From: Comamonadaceae bacterium
GTDB taxonomy: Bacteria > Pseudomonadota > Gammaproteobacteria > Burkholderiales > Burkholderiaceae_C
Assembly (NCBI GenBank): GCA_947466165.1
Contig: CANIDW010000109.1
Span: 1 to 5,842 of the forward strand
Direction of reading: 5' to 3'
DNA length: 5,842 bases
This document shows positions 1 to 5,245 of this stretch, piece after piece; position 1 is the first letter of the stretch; every line of letters starts with the position of its first letter. The notes under the pieces were generated by a model. It did not search any database and was not told the origin of the DNA. It saw only the letters and a program-made list of their open reading frames with translations. The position numbers and the translations under genes were made by a program.

Positions 1-1
1 G

Positions 2-1000
2 GCGGCAGCGCAGCAACTTGCGCGCGTGGGCCATGACGTCACGCTGTTCGAGAAAAACGACCGCGTCGGCGGCCTGCTGCGCTACGGCATTCCCGACTTC
101 AAGATGGAAAAAATCCACATCGATCGCCGCGTCGAGCAAATGAAGGCCGAGGGCGTGAACTTTCGCTGCGGCGTATTGATCGGCGAGATGCCCAAGGACA
201 GCAAGGTCACCAACTGGGCCAAGGAAACCATCACGCCAGCGCAGCTGCAAAAAGACTTTGACGCGGTGGTGCTCACCGGCGGTGCCGAGCAGTCGCGTGA
301 CCTGCCTGTGCCGGGCCGCGAGCTGGCAGGTATTCACTTTGCGATGGAGTTTTTACCCCAGCAAAACAAAGTCAATGCCGGCGACAAGTACAAGGACCAG
401 TTGCGCGCTGAGGGCAAGCATGTCATCGTCATCGGCGGCGGCGACACCGGCAGCGACTGCGTGGGCACCAGCAACCGCCATGGCGCAGCCAGCGTGACCC
501 AGTTCGAATTGATGCCCGAGCCCCCGGTCGAAGAAAACCGCCCCATGACCTGGCCTTACTGGCCGGTCAAGCTGCGCACATCGTCCTCGCACGAAGAAGG
601 TTGTGAGCGCGAGTTTGCCATCTCGACCAAAGAGTTCATCGGTGAAAAAGGCAAAGTCACCGGTCTGAAAACTGTTCGCGTCGAATGGAAAGGCGGCAAG
701 ATGCAGGAAGTCGCCGGTTCCGAGCAACTTCTCAAGGCCGACCTGGTCTTGCTGGCCATGGGCTTTGTGGCGCCGGTCAGCACCGTGCTGAAAGCTTTCG
801 GTGTGGATGCCGACAGCCGCGGCAACGCCAAAGCCAGCACCGACTTCACGGGGGGGTACGCCACCAATGTGCCCAAGGTGTTTGCCGCCGGCGACATTCG
901 CCGCGGTCAGAGCCTGGTGGTCTGGGCGATTCGTGAAGGTCGTCAGGCCGCGCGCGCGGTCGATGAGTTCCTGATGGGCACCAGCGCACTGCCGCGTTAA
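2..1000 (+). CDS. gltD: Glutamate synthase (NADPH) small subunit, 3' part
   Basis: GltD is the FAD-containing electron-input subunit of NADPH-dependent glutamate synthase. It passes electrons from NADPH to GltB, which makes two glutamates from glutamine and 2-oxoglutarate in the cytoplasm. The frame is open from the left edge and encodes 332 residues before TAA. Full-length GltD is roughly 470-490 residues, so about 150 are missing, including the N-terminal Fe-S cysteine region and the glycine motif of the first Rossmann fold. The visible part opens in the helix after that motif (AAAQQLAR) and continues with HDVTLFEK and the family-typical [15 protein letters not shown]. The second dinucleotide-binding motif ([13 protein letters not shown]) lies near 422-460, and the C-terminal FAD motif ([20 protein letters not shown]) near 881-940. 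gltB would be expected upstream. The reading frame is undamaged. Related flavoprotein subunits of dihydropyrimidine dehydrogenase type share this fold, but the [11 protein letters not shown] stretch favours GltD. Confidence 0.95.
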   Translation, partial: AAAQQLARVGHDVTLFEKNDRVGGLLRYGIPDFKMEKIHIDRRVEQMKAEGVNFRCGVLIGEMPKDSKVTNWAKETITPAQLQKDFDAVVLTGGAEQSRDLPVPGRELAGIHFAMEFLPQQNKVNAGDKYKDQLRAEGKHVIVIGGGDTGSDCVGTSNRHGAASVTQFELMPEPPVEENRPMTWPYWPVKLRTSSSHEEGCEREFAISTKEFIGEKGKVTGLKTVRVEWKGGKMQEVAGSEQLLKADLVLLAMGFVAPVSTVLKAFGVDADSRGNAKASTDFTGGYATNVPKVFAAGDIRRGQSLVVWAIREGRQAARAVDEFLMGTSALPR

Positions 1001-1012
1001 GCGGCAGTGCGC
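984..1012 (+). terminator. Perfect 12-bp stem-loop across the gltD stop codon
   Basis: GCGCACTGCCGC (984-995) is exactly complementary in reverse to GCGGCAGTGCGC (1001-1012). The five-base loop GTTAA contains the gltD stop codon TAA. The left arm encodes the last residues of GltD. No T-tract follows (GGGGCTCG comes next), so it is not a standard Rho-independent terminator. It could stabilise the 3' end of the gltBD mRNA, act as a weak or Rho-assisted terminator, or mark an RNA-processing site. The inverted repeat itself is certain; its role is inferred. Confidence 0.45.
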
Positions 1013-1035
1013 GGGGCTCGCCTGCGGGCAGCCGT

Positions 1036-1066
1036 TTGACATTAAAGCCTTATCATTAAGGCTTAA
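1036..1066 (+). promoter_or_regulatory. TTGACA box next to an AT-rich palindrome; candidate mlaF promoter/operator
   Basis: TTGACA at 1036-1041 matches the sigma70 -35 consensus exactly. It is followed at once by the inverted repeat AAGCCTTA (1045-1052) / TAAGGCTT (1057-1064) with loop TCAT. This is the most AT-rich part of the gltD-mlaF gap. No good -10 lies 16-18 bases downstream; the best -10-like hexamer, TATCAT (1051-1056), is only 9 bases from the box. A promoter is therefore plausible only if the -10 is poor or activator-dependent. The palindrome could be an operator for a dimeric regulator. Position between gltD and the first mla gene is the main supporting context. Confidence 0.3.
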
Positions 1067-1075
1067 CCCCGACCC

Positions 1076-1096
1076 AAGCCGGCTACACGCCGGCTT
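1076..1096 (+). terminator. GC-rich stem-loop just before the mlaF start
   Basis: AAGCCGGC (1076-1083) pairs with GCCGGCTT (1089-1096) around the loop TACAC, and TTCACTTTG follows. The shape, with AA before the stem and T-rich sequence after it, resembles a weak Rho-independent terminator, plausibly that of gltBD. It ends only 9 bases before the mlaF ATG, so a promoter downstream of it has almost no room. Transcription of mlaF must then either pass through this structure or be leaderless. It also occupies the place where a ribosome binding site would be expected. Confidence 0.45.
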
Positions 1097-1105
1097 TCAC
1101 TTTGA

Positions 1106-1972
1106 ATGGCTGATCTGACGCCCTCAATCGTTGAGTTCAAACAAGTGACCTTCGCCTACCCGGGCGCCAAGGGGGATCGGGTCATTCTCAAAGACCTCAG
1201 CCTGAGCGTGCCGCGTGGAAAGGTGACTGCCCTGATGGGCGCCTCCGGCGGGGGCAAGACCACGGTGCTGCGCCTGATCGGCGGCCAGCAAAAAGCCAGT
1301 ACCGGCAAAGTTTTGTTTGATGGCCAGGATGTCGGCGGCATGGCGCAGACGGCGCTGTATGCAGCGCGCCGGCGCATGGGCATGCTGTTTCAGTTCGGCG
1401 CCTTGTTCACCGATCTGAGTGTGTTTGACAACGTTGCCTTTCCTCTGCGTGAGCACACCGACCTGAGCCCAGAGCTGATACGTGACATCGTGCTGATGAA
1501 GCTGGACGCCGTGGGCCTGCGCGGTGCGCGCGAGCTCATGCCTTCAGAGATTTCCGGCGGTATGGCCCGCCGCGTGGCGCTGGCGCGGGCCATCGTGCTC
1601 GACCCTGAGTTGATCATGTACGACGAGCCCTTTGCGGGGCTGGATCCGATCTCTTTAGGCACTGCTGCGCAGCTGATCCGCCAGCTCAACGACACGCTGG
1701 GCATCACCAGCATCGTGGTCTCTCACGATCTGGAAGAAACTTTTCGAATTGCTGACCAAGTCATCATCCTGGCCAACGGCGGGATTGCCGCACAAGGCAC
1801 GCCGCACGAGGTCATGAACTCCACCGACCCGCTGGTGTATCAGTTCGTTCATGCCCATCGTGAAGGGCCTGTGGAATTTCATTACCCCGGGCTGCCGGCA
1901 GAGGCTGATTTCGGCCTGCCGGGACTGATCACTGAGCGCAAGCCGCCCTTTAAAAAAGGCGGTTCAACATGA
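1106..1972 (+). CDS. mlaF: MlaF, ATPase of the Mla phospholipid ABC transporter
   Basis: MlaF is the cytoplasmic ATPase that powers the inner-membrane MlaFEDB complex, which moves phospholipid between the inner membrane and MlaC. The 288-residue protein carries all ABC motifs: Walker A GASGGGKTT (45-53), Q-loop Gln96, signature ISGGM (149-153), Walker B LIMYDEP with Asp173 and Glu174, D-loop GLD (178-180) and switch His207. Motif context (LRLIGGQ after Walker A, FQFGALF at the Q-loop) is that of the Ttg2A/MlaF family. The C-terminal stretch QFVHAHREGPVEFHYPG (about 246-262) matches the MlaF tail that, in E. coli, contacts the partner MlaF and MlaB. A further tail of about 25 residues makes it somewhat longer than E. 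coli MlaF (269 residues). The ATG at 1106 gives the expected family N-terminus, but no Shine-Dalgarno sequence precedes it. The stop codon overlaps the mlaE start (ATGA). Confidence 0.95.
   Translation: MADLTPSIVEFKQVTFAYPGAKGDRVILKDLSLSVPRGKVTALMGASGGGKTTVLRLIGGQQKASTGKVLFDGQDVGGMAQTALYAARRRMGMLFQFGALFTDLSVFDNVAFPLREHTDLSPELIRDIVLMKLDAVGLRGARELMPSEISGGMARRVALARAIVLDPELIMYDEPFAGLDPISLGTAAQLIRQLNDTLGITSIVVSHDLEETFRIADQVIILANGGIAAQGTPHEVMNSTDPLVYQFVHAHREGPVEFHYPGLPAEADFGLPGLITERKPPFKKGGST
1956..1962 (+). promoter_or_regulatory. Ribosome binding site of mlaE inside the mlaF 3' end
   Basis: AAGGCGG differs from the consensus AAGGAGG at one base and lies six bases before the mlaE ATG. It is the clearest Shine-Dalgarno sequence in the window and supports the 1969 start. 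It lies within the last codons of mlaF, so mlaE translation can begin from the mRNA on which mlaF is ending. Confidence 0.6.
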
Positions 1973-2763
1973 AGCCCGGTGACCTTGTTTCAGGACTGGC
2001 GGACCTGGGTCTGAGTGTGCGCAGCAAATTGGCCGAACTCGGGTTTGCTGCGCGCTTGTTTGTCAAACTGTTTGCACTGACGCCGTCCACCCTGCTGCGG
2101 TTTGGGCTGGTGCGGGATCAGATTTTTTTCCTGGGAAATTATTCGCTGGCCATAATTGCCGTGTCGGGTCTTTTTGTCGGTTTTGTGCTGGGTTTGCAGG
2201 GCTACTACACCTTACAGCGCTACGGCTCTTCAGAGGCGCTGGGTCTTTTGGTGGCGCTCAGCTTGGTGCGCGAGCTCGGGCCGGTCATCACGGCCTTGCT
2301 GTTTGCCGGGCGCGCCGGTACCGCACTGACCGCGGAGATCGGCCTCATGAAGGCCGGTGAGCAGCTCTCGGCCATGGAGATGATGGCGGTCGACCCGATC
2401 CGCCGAATTCTCGCGCCAAGGCTTTGGGGCGGCGTGATCGCCATGCCTTTGCTGGCAGCTGTGTTCAGTGCCGTGGGCATTGCGGGCGGCTGGATGGTGG
2501 GCGTGTTGATGATCGGTATTGACGCCGGCTCTTTTTGGAGTCAGATGCAGGGCGGCGTCGATGTGTGGCGGGATGTCGGCAACGGGGTCATTAAAAGTAT
2601 GGTGTTTGGTGTGACTGTCACGTTTGTGGCGCTTTACCAGGGCTTTGAGGCCCAGCCTACGCCCGAAGGGGTGTCGCTGGCCACAACCCGAACGGTGGTG
2701 GTGGCTTCACTCGCCGTGCTCGGGCTCGACTTTTTGCTCACCGCATGGATGTTCAGTATTTAA
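1969..2763 (+). CDS. mlaE: MlaE, permease of the Mla phospholipid ABC transporter
   Basis: MlaE is the inner-membrane permease; two copies sit beneath the MlaD ring and bind phospholipid. The 264-residue length is normal (E. coli 260). An amphipathic N-terminal part is followed by hydrophobic segments near residues 53-77, 89-113, 153-183, 208-224 and 240-262. The best family marker is the cytoplasmic coupling segment EIGLMKAGEQLSAMEMMAVDP (123-143), followed by RRILAPRLWGG, nearly the same as in E. coli MlaE. LVRELGPVITALLFAGRAG (99-117) is also typical of the MlaE/Ttg2B family (older DUF140). The start overlaps the mlaF stop by four bases, has a good Shine-Dalgarno sequence and implies translational coupling. 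After the stop, the next mla gene begins only 162 bases later, the largest gap inside the operon. Confidence 0.95.
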   Translation: MKPGDLVSGLADLGLSVRSKLAELGFAARLFVKLFALTPSTLLRFGLVRDQIFFLGNYSLAIIAVSGLFVGFVLGLQGYYTLQRYGSSEALGLLVALSLVRELGPVITALLFAGRAGTALTAEIGLMKAGEQLSAMEMMAVDPIRRILAPRLWGGVIAMPLLAAVFSAVGIAGGWMVGVLMIGIDAGSFWSQMQGGVDVWRDVGNGVIKSMVFGVTVTFVALYQGFEAQPTPEGVSLATTRTVVVASLAVLGLDFLLTAWMFSI

Positions 2764-2925
2764 TGGCTTTAATTTTTTTATTTCAAGCTCAGCCGATTTG
2801 CGACCGGCGCGGCACATGCGAGAATTTGAGCAGAGCTTTTGAAAAAGGGGTCGGCGGCTTGCATCTAGCATTGACTGAAGTTAAAGCCCCCGGATCAACC
2901 CCCTTCATGTTTATGAAAGTCAAGG
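2764..2925 (+). other. 162-base non-coding gap between mlaE and mlaD
   Basis: This gap interrupts an otherwise tightly packed operon. It starts with a T-rich run (AATTTTTTTATTT near 2771-2783) with no clear stem before it, so it is not a convincing terminator. -35-like boxes occur at 2839-2844 (TTGAAA), 2859-2864 (TTGCAT) and 2871-2876 (TTGACT), but none has a good -10 at proper spacing. AAGGGG (2845-2850) could pair with CCCCTT near 2900-2905 across a long loop. A small frame reads through the gap but ends inside the start of mlaD and resembles nothing known to me. The gap may hold an internal promoter, an mRNA processing site or a small RNA; none can be shown from sequence alone. Confidence 0.4.
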
Positions 2926-3426
2926 ATGCCACGTTCTAGAAACGATGTATGGGTCGGCCTTTTTGTGTTGACCGGCGCGATTGCTTTGCTGTTTCTGGCA
3001 CTGAAGTCGGCGAATTTGCTGAGTCTGCAACTGGCGGACACGTCCTACCCGGTGTCCGCTAAGTTTGACAATATCGGCGGCCTCAAGCCCCGCGCGGCTG
3101 TGAAAAGTGCCGGCGTAGTGGTCGGACGCGTTGAGAGCATCAACTTTGACGACAAGAGCTACCAGGCGCGCGTGAACCTGGCCATGGAGGGGCGTTACAT
3201 TTTCCCTAAAGACAGCTCGCTGAAAATTCTCACCAGTGGTTTGCTGGGCGAACAGTACATCGGCATTGAGCCGGGCGCTTTGGACAAAACCCTTGCCGCC
3301 GGCGACACGATCACCCAGACACAATCGGCTCTGGTGCTGGAAACCTTGATCAGCCAGTTCTTATTTAGCAAGGCCGCTGACACAGCTTCCTCCAGCCCGT
3401 CGCCGGCTGCCGGGGCTGCCAAATGA
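2926..3426 (+). CDS. mlaD: MlaD, MCE-domain substrate-binding subunit of the Mla transporter
   Basis: MlaD is anchored in the inner membrane and forms a hexameric periplasmic ring that passes phospholipid between MlaE and MlaC. The 166 residues divide into a short cytoplasmic N-terminus (MPRSRND), one membrane anchor (about 8-28), an MCE domain (about 41-117) and a C-terminal part. MCE hallmarks are VSAKFDNIGGLKPRAAVKSAGVVVGRV (43-69) and LLGEQYIGIEPG (106-117). The stretch TQSALVLETLISQFLFSK (132-149) closely matches the helix after the MCE domain in E. coli MlaD. The remaining Ala/Ser/Pro tail is shorter than in E. coli (183 residues). The frame is closed by TGA at 2914-2916, so ATG 2926 is the only sensible start; GAAAG at 2915-2919 is a weak ribosome binding site. 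The stop overlaps the mlaA start (ATGA). Confidence 0.95.
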   Translation: MPRSRNDVWVGLFVLTGAIALLFLALKSANLLSLQLADTSYPVSAKFDNIGGLKPRAAVKSAGVVVGRVESINFDDKSYQARVNLAMEGRYIFPKDSSLKILTSGLLGEQYIGIEPGALDKTLAAGDTITQTQSALVLETLISQFLFSKAADTASSSPSPAAGAAK

Positions 3427-4223
3427 CACTTGGCCGCAAAGCCTCTGCTATTGCCTGGTTTCGATGGAGCCTGGCCGGGCTGGCCTTGCTTGTCTTGCAA
3501 GGTTGTGCGAGTGCGCCCAATACCAACCCCCGCGATCCTTGGGAGTCATTTAACCGGCAAGTCTATGGTTTCAACGAAGGCCTTGACGAAGCCGTCGTCA
3601 AGCCTGTGGCCATCGCTTACCAGGACGTCACGCCGGCTTTGCTGCGCACCGGGGTGAGTAACTTTTTTGGCAACCTGTCGGACATCTGGTCGCTCGTCAA
3701 CAATGTGCTTCAACTCAAGCCCAGGGAGTCGGTTGAAACGCTGGCCAGGGTTGGCGTGAACACCACCATCGGTTTGGCGGGTGTCCTTGATGTCGCCACA
3801 GAATTAAAGTTGGAAAAACACAGCGAAGACTTCGGCCAGACCCTGGGCCGCTGGGGTGTGCCGACCGGACCTTATCTGGTGCTGCCGCTGTTGGGCCCAT
3901 CGACATTGCGCGACACTGCCGCTATGCCTGTGAATTGGCGTGGTAATTTAATTGGCGGGGTGGATGATTCTGCTGTGCGTAACAGCTTGACTGCCTTGCG
4001 TGTGGTTGATTTGCGTGCCGGTTTGCTGCGGGCCGGCCGCATGATTGACAGTGCCGCCTTGGACAAATACAGCTTCACGCGTGACGCCTACCTGCAGCGC
4101 CGTCGATCTTTAATCGGGGGCAATATGGATGAGCCAAACAGCCCTCCAGAAGAACGCTACGATCTGCCTGAGCCTGTTAATCGAACCGTACCCGGGGGCA
4201 CATCGAAGCCCCCGCAACCTTGA
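3423..4223 (+). CDS. mlaA: MlaA (VacJ), outer-membrane lipoprotein of the Mla pathway
   Basis: MlaA sits in the outer membrane, usually with a trimeric porin, removes phospholipids from the outer leaflet and hands them to MlaC. The 266-residue precursor has a lipoprotein signal: basic start (MTLGRK), hydrophobic core (about 15-25) and lipobox LQGC with Cys28 as the lipidated residue. Ala29 at +2 fits sorting to the outer membrane. Family motifs follow: DPWESFNRQVYGFNEGLD (38-55), VKPVAIAYQDVTP (59-71), GVSNFFGNL (77-85), FGQTLGRWGVPTGPYLVLPLLGPSTLRD (137-164) and DAYLQRR (221-227). Tyr48-Asn51 aligns with the E. coli YNFN segment where the dominant mlaA* deletion lies. The C-terminus is proline-rich and probably unstructured. 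In E. coli mlaA is elsewhere on the chromosome; here it lies between mlaD and mlaC, with a four-base overlap to mlaD. Confidence 0.95.
   Translation: MTLGRKASAIAWFRWSLAGLALLVLQGCASAPNTNPRDPWESFNRQVYGFNEGLDEAVVKPVAIAYQDVTPALLRTGVSNFFGNLSDIWSLVNNVLQLKPRESVETLARVGVNTTIGLAGVLDVATELKLEKHSEDFGQTLGRWGVPTGPYLVLPLLGPSTLRDTAAMPVNWRGNLIGGVDDSAVRNSLTALRVVDLRAGLLRAGRMIDSAALDKYSFTRDAYLQRRRSLIGGNMDEPNSPPEERYDLPEPVNRTVPGGTSKPPQP
4193..4214 (+). repeat. GC stem-loop at the mlaA 3' end
   Basis: CGGGGGC (4193-4199) is complementary in reverse to GCCCCCG (4208-4214), with the eight-base loop ACATCGAA. It lies in the last codons of mlaA, about 40 bases before the proposed mlaC start. No T-run follows, so it is unlikely to terminate transcription. 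It could protect or punctuate the mRNA between the membrane-component genes and the mlaC gene for an abundant periplasmic protein, but it may simply reflect Pro/Gly-rich coding in GC-rich DNA. Confidence 0.35.
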
Positions 4224-4255
4224 AACTGGCCATGCCAACCGACCGAAAGATTGAC

Positions 4256-4909
4256 ATGCTGTTGAACCGCCGAAACTGGACCCGGCTTGCGGCCACGGCC
4301 TGGGGCCTGACATTGATTTTGACCCTGCCCTTGGCGCGCGCTGCAGAGGAAGCGCCCGACGAGATGATCCGCCGCCTGTCCGTGGATGTGTTCAGTACCA
4401 TCAAGGCCGACAAGGATGTGCAAAGTGGCGATGTGCGCAAGATCATTACTTTTGTCGACAGCAAGATCATGCCGAACGTCAACTTCACGCGCATGACGGC
4501 TTCGGCCGTAGGCCGCAGCTGGCGCCAGGCCACGCCTGAGCAGCAAAAAAAGCTGCAGGACGAGTTTAAGAACCTGTTGGTGCGCACCTACGCTGGGGCT
4601 TTGAGCCAGCTACAAGACCAGACCATCAGTGTCAAACCCTTGCGTTCCCAAGCCGGCGACACCGAGGTGATTGTCCGCACTGAAATTCTGGGTCGCGGCG
4701 AACCCATCCAGCTGGACTACCGCATGGAAAAAACGGCTGGCGGCTGGAAAATTTATGATCTCAATGTGCTTGGCGTTTGGCTGGTCGAGACCTACCGCAC
4801 ACAGTTCGCGCAAGAAATCTCTGCCCGTGGCATGGATGGGCTGATCGCCACGCTGGCGCTGCGCAACAAAAACGGCGCCATGGCCAGCGCCGGGCCCAAG
4901 AAAAACTAA
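4256..4909 (+). CDS. mlaC: MlaC, periplasmic phospholipid carrier
   Basis: MlaC is the soluble periplasmic shuttle that carries phospholipid between outer-membrane MlaA and inner-membrane MlaD. From ATG 4256 it has 217 residues (E. coli 211) and a standard Sec signal peptide: basic NRRNWTR, hydrophobic LAATAWGLTLILTLPL and the cleavage motif ARA after Ala29. The mature part has the Ttg2D/MlaC features KIITFVDSKIMPNVNFTRMT (62-81), WRQATPEQQKKLQDEFKNLLVRTYAGAL (89-116) and GGWKIYDLNVLGVWLVETYRTQF (162-184). In-frame upstream starts exist at 4232 (ATG) and 4220 (TTG), but both put polar, charged residues before the signal peptide. GAAAGA at 4245-4250 is a reasonable ribosome binding site for 4256. 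The gene begins 32 bases after the mlaA stop and its TAA overlaps the mlaB ATG by one base. Confidence 0.93.
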   Translation: MLLNRRNWTRLAATAWGLTLILTLPLARAAEEAPDEMIRRLSVDVFSTIKADKDVQSGDVRKIITFVDSKIMPNVNFTRMTASAVGRSWRQATPEQQKKLQDEFKNLLVRTYAGALSQLQDQTISVKPLRSQAGDTEVIVRTEILGRGEPIQLDYRMEKTAGGWKIYDLNVLGVWLVETYRTQFAQEISARGMDGLIATLALRNKNGAMASAGPKKN

Positions 4910-5199
4910 TGCCTGCTGCCGTGTTGAGACTACCCGCTGTGCTGACACATGACCAGGCCACGGCCTTGGTCAAAACCTTTCACATGGTTTTACTGGCTGA
5001 ACCCGCTAACCGTGAACCTGTGGTCGCTGATGCGGGCAGTTTGAGCCGTTTTGACTCTTCCGCTTTGGCTGTGCTGCTGGCCTGCAGGCGCCAGGCCCAG
5101 GCGCTGGGCCGCGCTTTTTATGTCAGCGGCCTGCCGCCCCGCTTGCGTCAGTTGGCCGGCCTTTACGGCATTGCTGAGCTGATTCCAGACGCCCCTTGA
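4909..5199 (+). CDS. mlaB: MlaB, STAS-domain subunit of the Mla transporter
   Basis: MlaB is a small cytoplasmic STAS protein that binds MlaF and is needed for stability and activity of the MlaFEDB complex. The 96-residue length matches the family (E. coli 97). The key segment is VVADAGSLSRFDSSALAVLLACRRQA (38-63), equivalent to the E. coli VDVSGLARVDTAGLAMLL region; Ser50 takes the place of E. coli Thr52, the conserved STAS Ser/Thr position needed for function. The end, FYVSGLPPRLRQLAGLYGIAELIP (70-93), fits the last strand and helix of the fold. The start at 4909 is shared with the mlaC stop (TAATG), implying coupled translation. The frame stays open upstream to 4777, but that part overlaps mlaC and has no STAS character. 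STAS domains diverge strongly, so the name relies partly on position after mlaC. Confidence 0.88.
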   Translation: MPAAVLRLPAVLTHDQATALVKTFHMVLLAEPANREPVVADAGSLSRFDSSALAVLLACRRQAQALGRAFYVSGLPPRLRQLAGLYGIAELIPDAP

Positions 5200-5231
5200 G
5201 TGACCCGGCGGTGTTGCTGGCGCCTAGCCCC

Positions 5232-5237
5232 TAAAAT
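5232..5237 (+). promoter_or_regulatory. Candidate -10 box of a leaderless promoter for the downstream ABC gene
   Basis: TAAAAT matches the sigma70 -10 consensus TATAAT at five of six positions. Its distance to the ATG at 5246 (eight bases) means that a start about seven bases downstream would fall at or next to the A of the ATG, giving a leaderless mRNA. No Shine-Dalgarno sequence lies before this ATG, which fits. The -35 side is weak: no good hexamer lies 16-18 bases upstream, and TTGCTG at 5214-5219 is too close. An imperfect inverted repeat, GCGCCTA (5220-5226) / TAGGTGC (5237-5243), brackets the box. Confidence 0.4.
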
Positions 5238-5245
5238 AGGTGCTC

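Noticed and set aside
353..1042. Long minus-strand open frame (229 codons) opposite gltD
   Set aside because: It lies wholly over a well-conserved gltD and its translation resembles no family; long antisense frames are common in GC-rich genes.
1051..1056. TATCAT as a -10 box for mlaF
   Set aside because: It is only 9 bases from TTGACA and no other -35 hexamer lies at 16-18 bases; it may simply be part of the palindrome.
2771..2783. T-rich run after mlaE as a Rho-independent terminator
   Set aside because: No stable stem lies directly before the T-run.
2745..2939. Small + strand open frame spanning the mlaE-mlaD gap (64 codons)
   Set aside because: It overlaps both the end of mlaE and the start of mlaD, has no clear ribosome binding site and no recognisable features.
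4220..4255. Upstream starts for mlaC at TTG 4220 or ATG 4232
   Set aside because: Both add polar, charged residues ahead of an otherwise standard signal peptide; ATG 4256 has better spacing to a GAAAGA box and yields the expected length.
4777..4908. In-frame upstream extension of mlaB
   Set aside because: The added 44 residues overlap the conserved end of mlaC in another frame and have no STAS features; ATG 4909 gives the normal family length.
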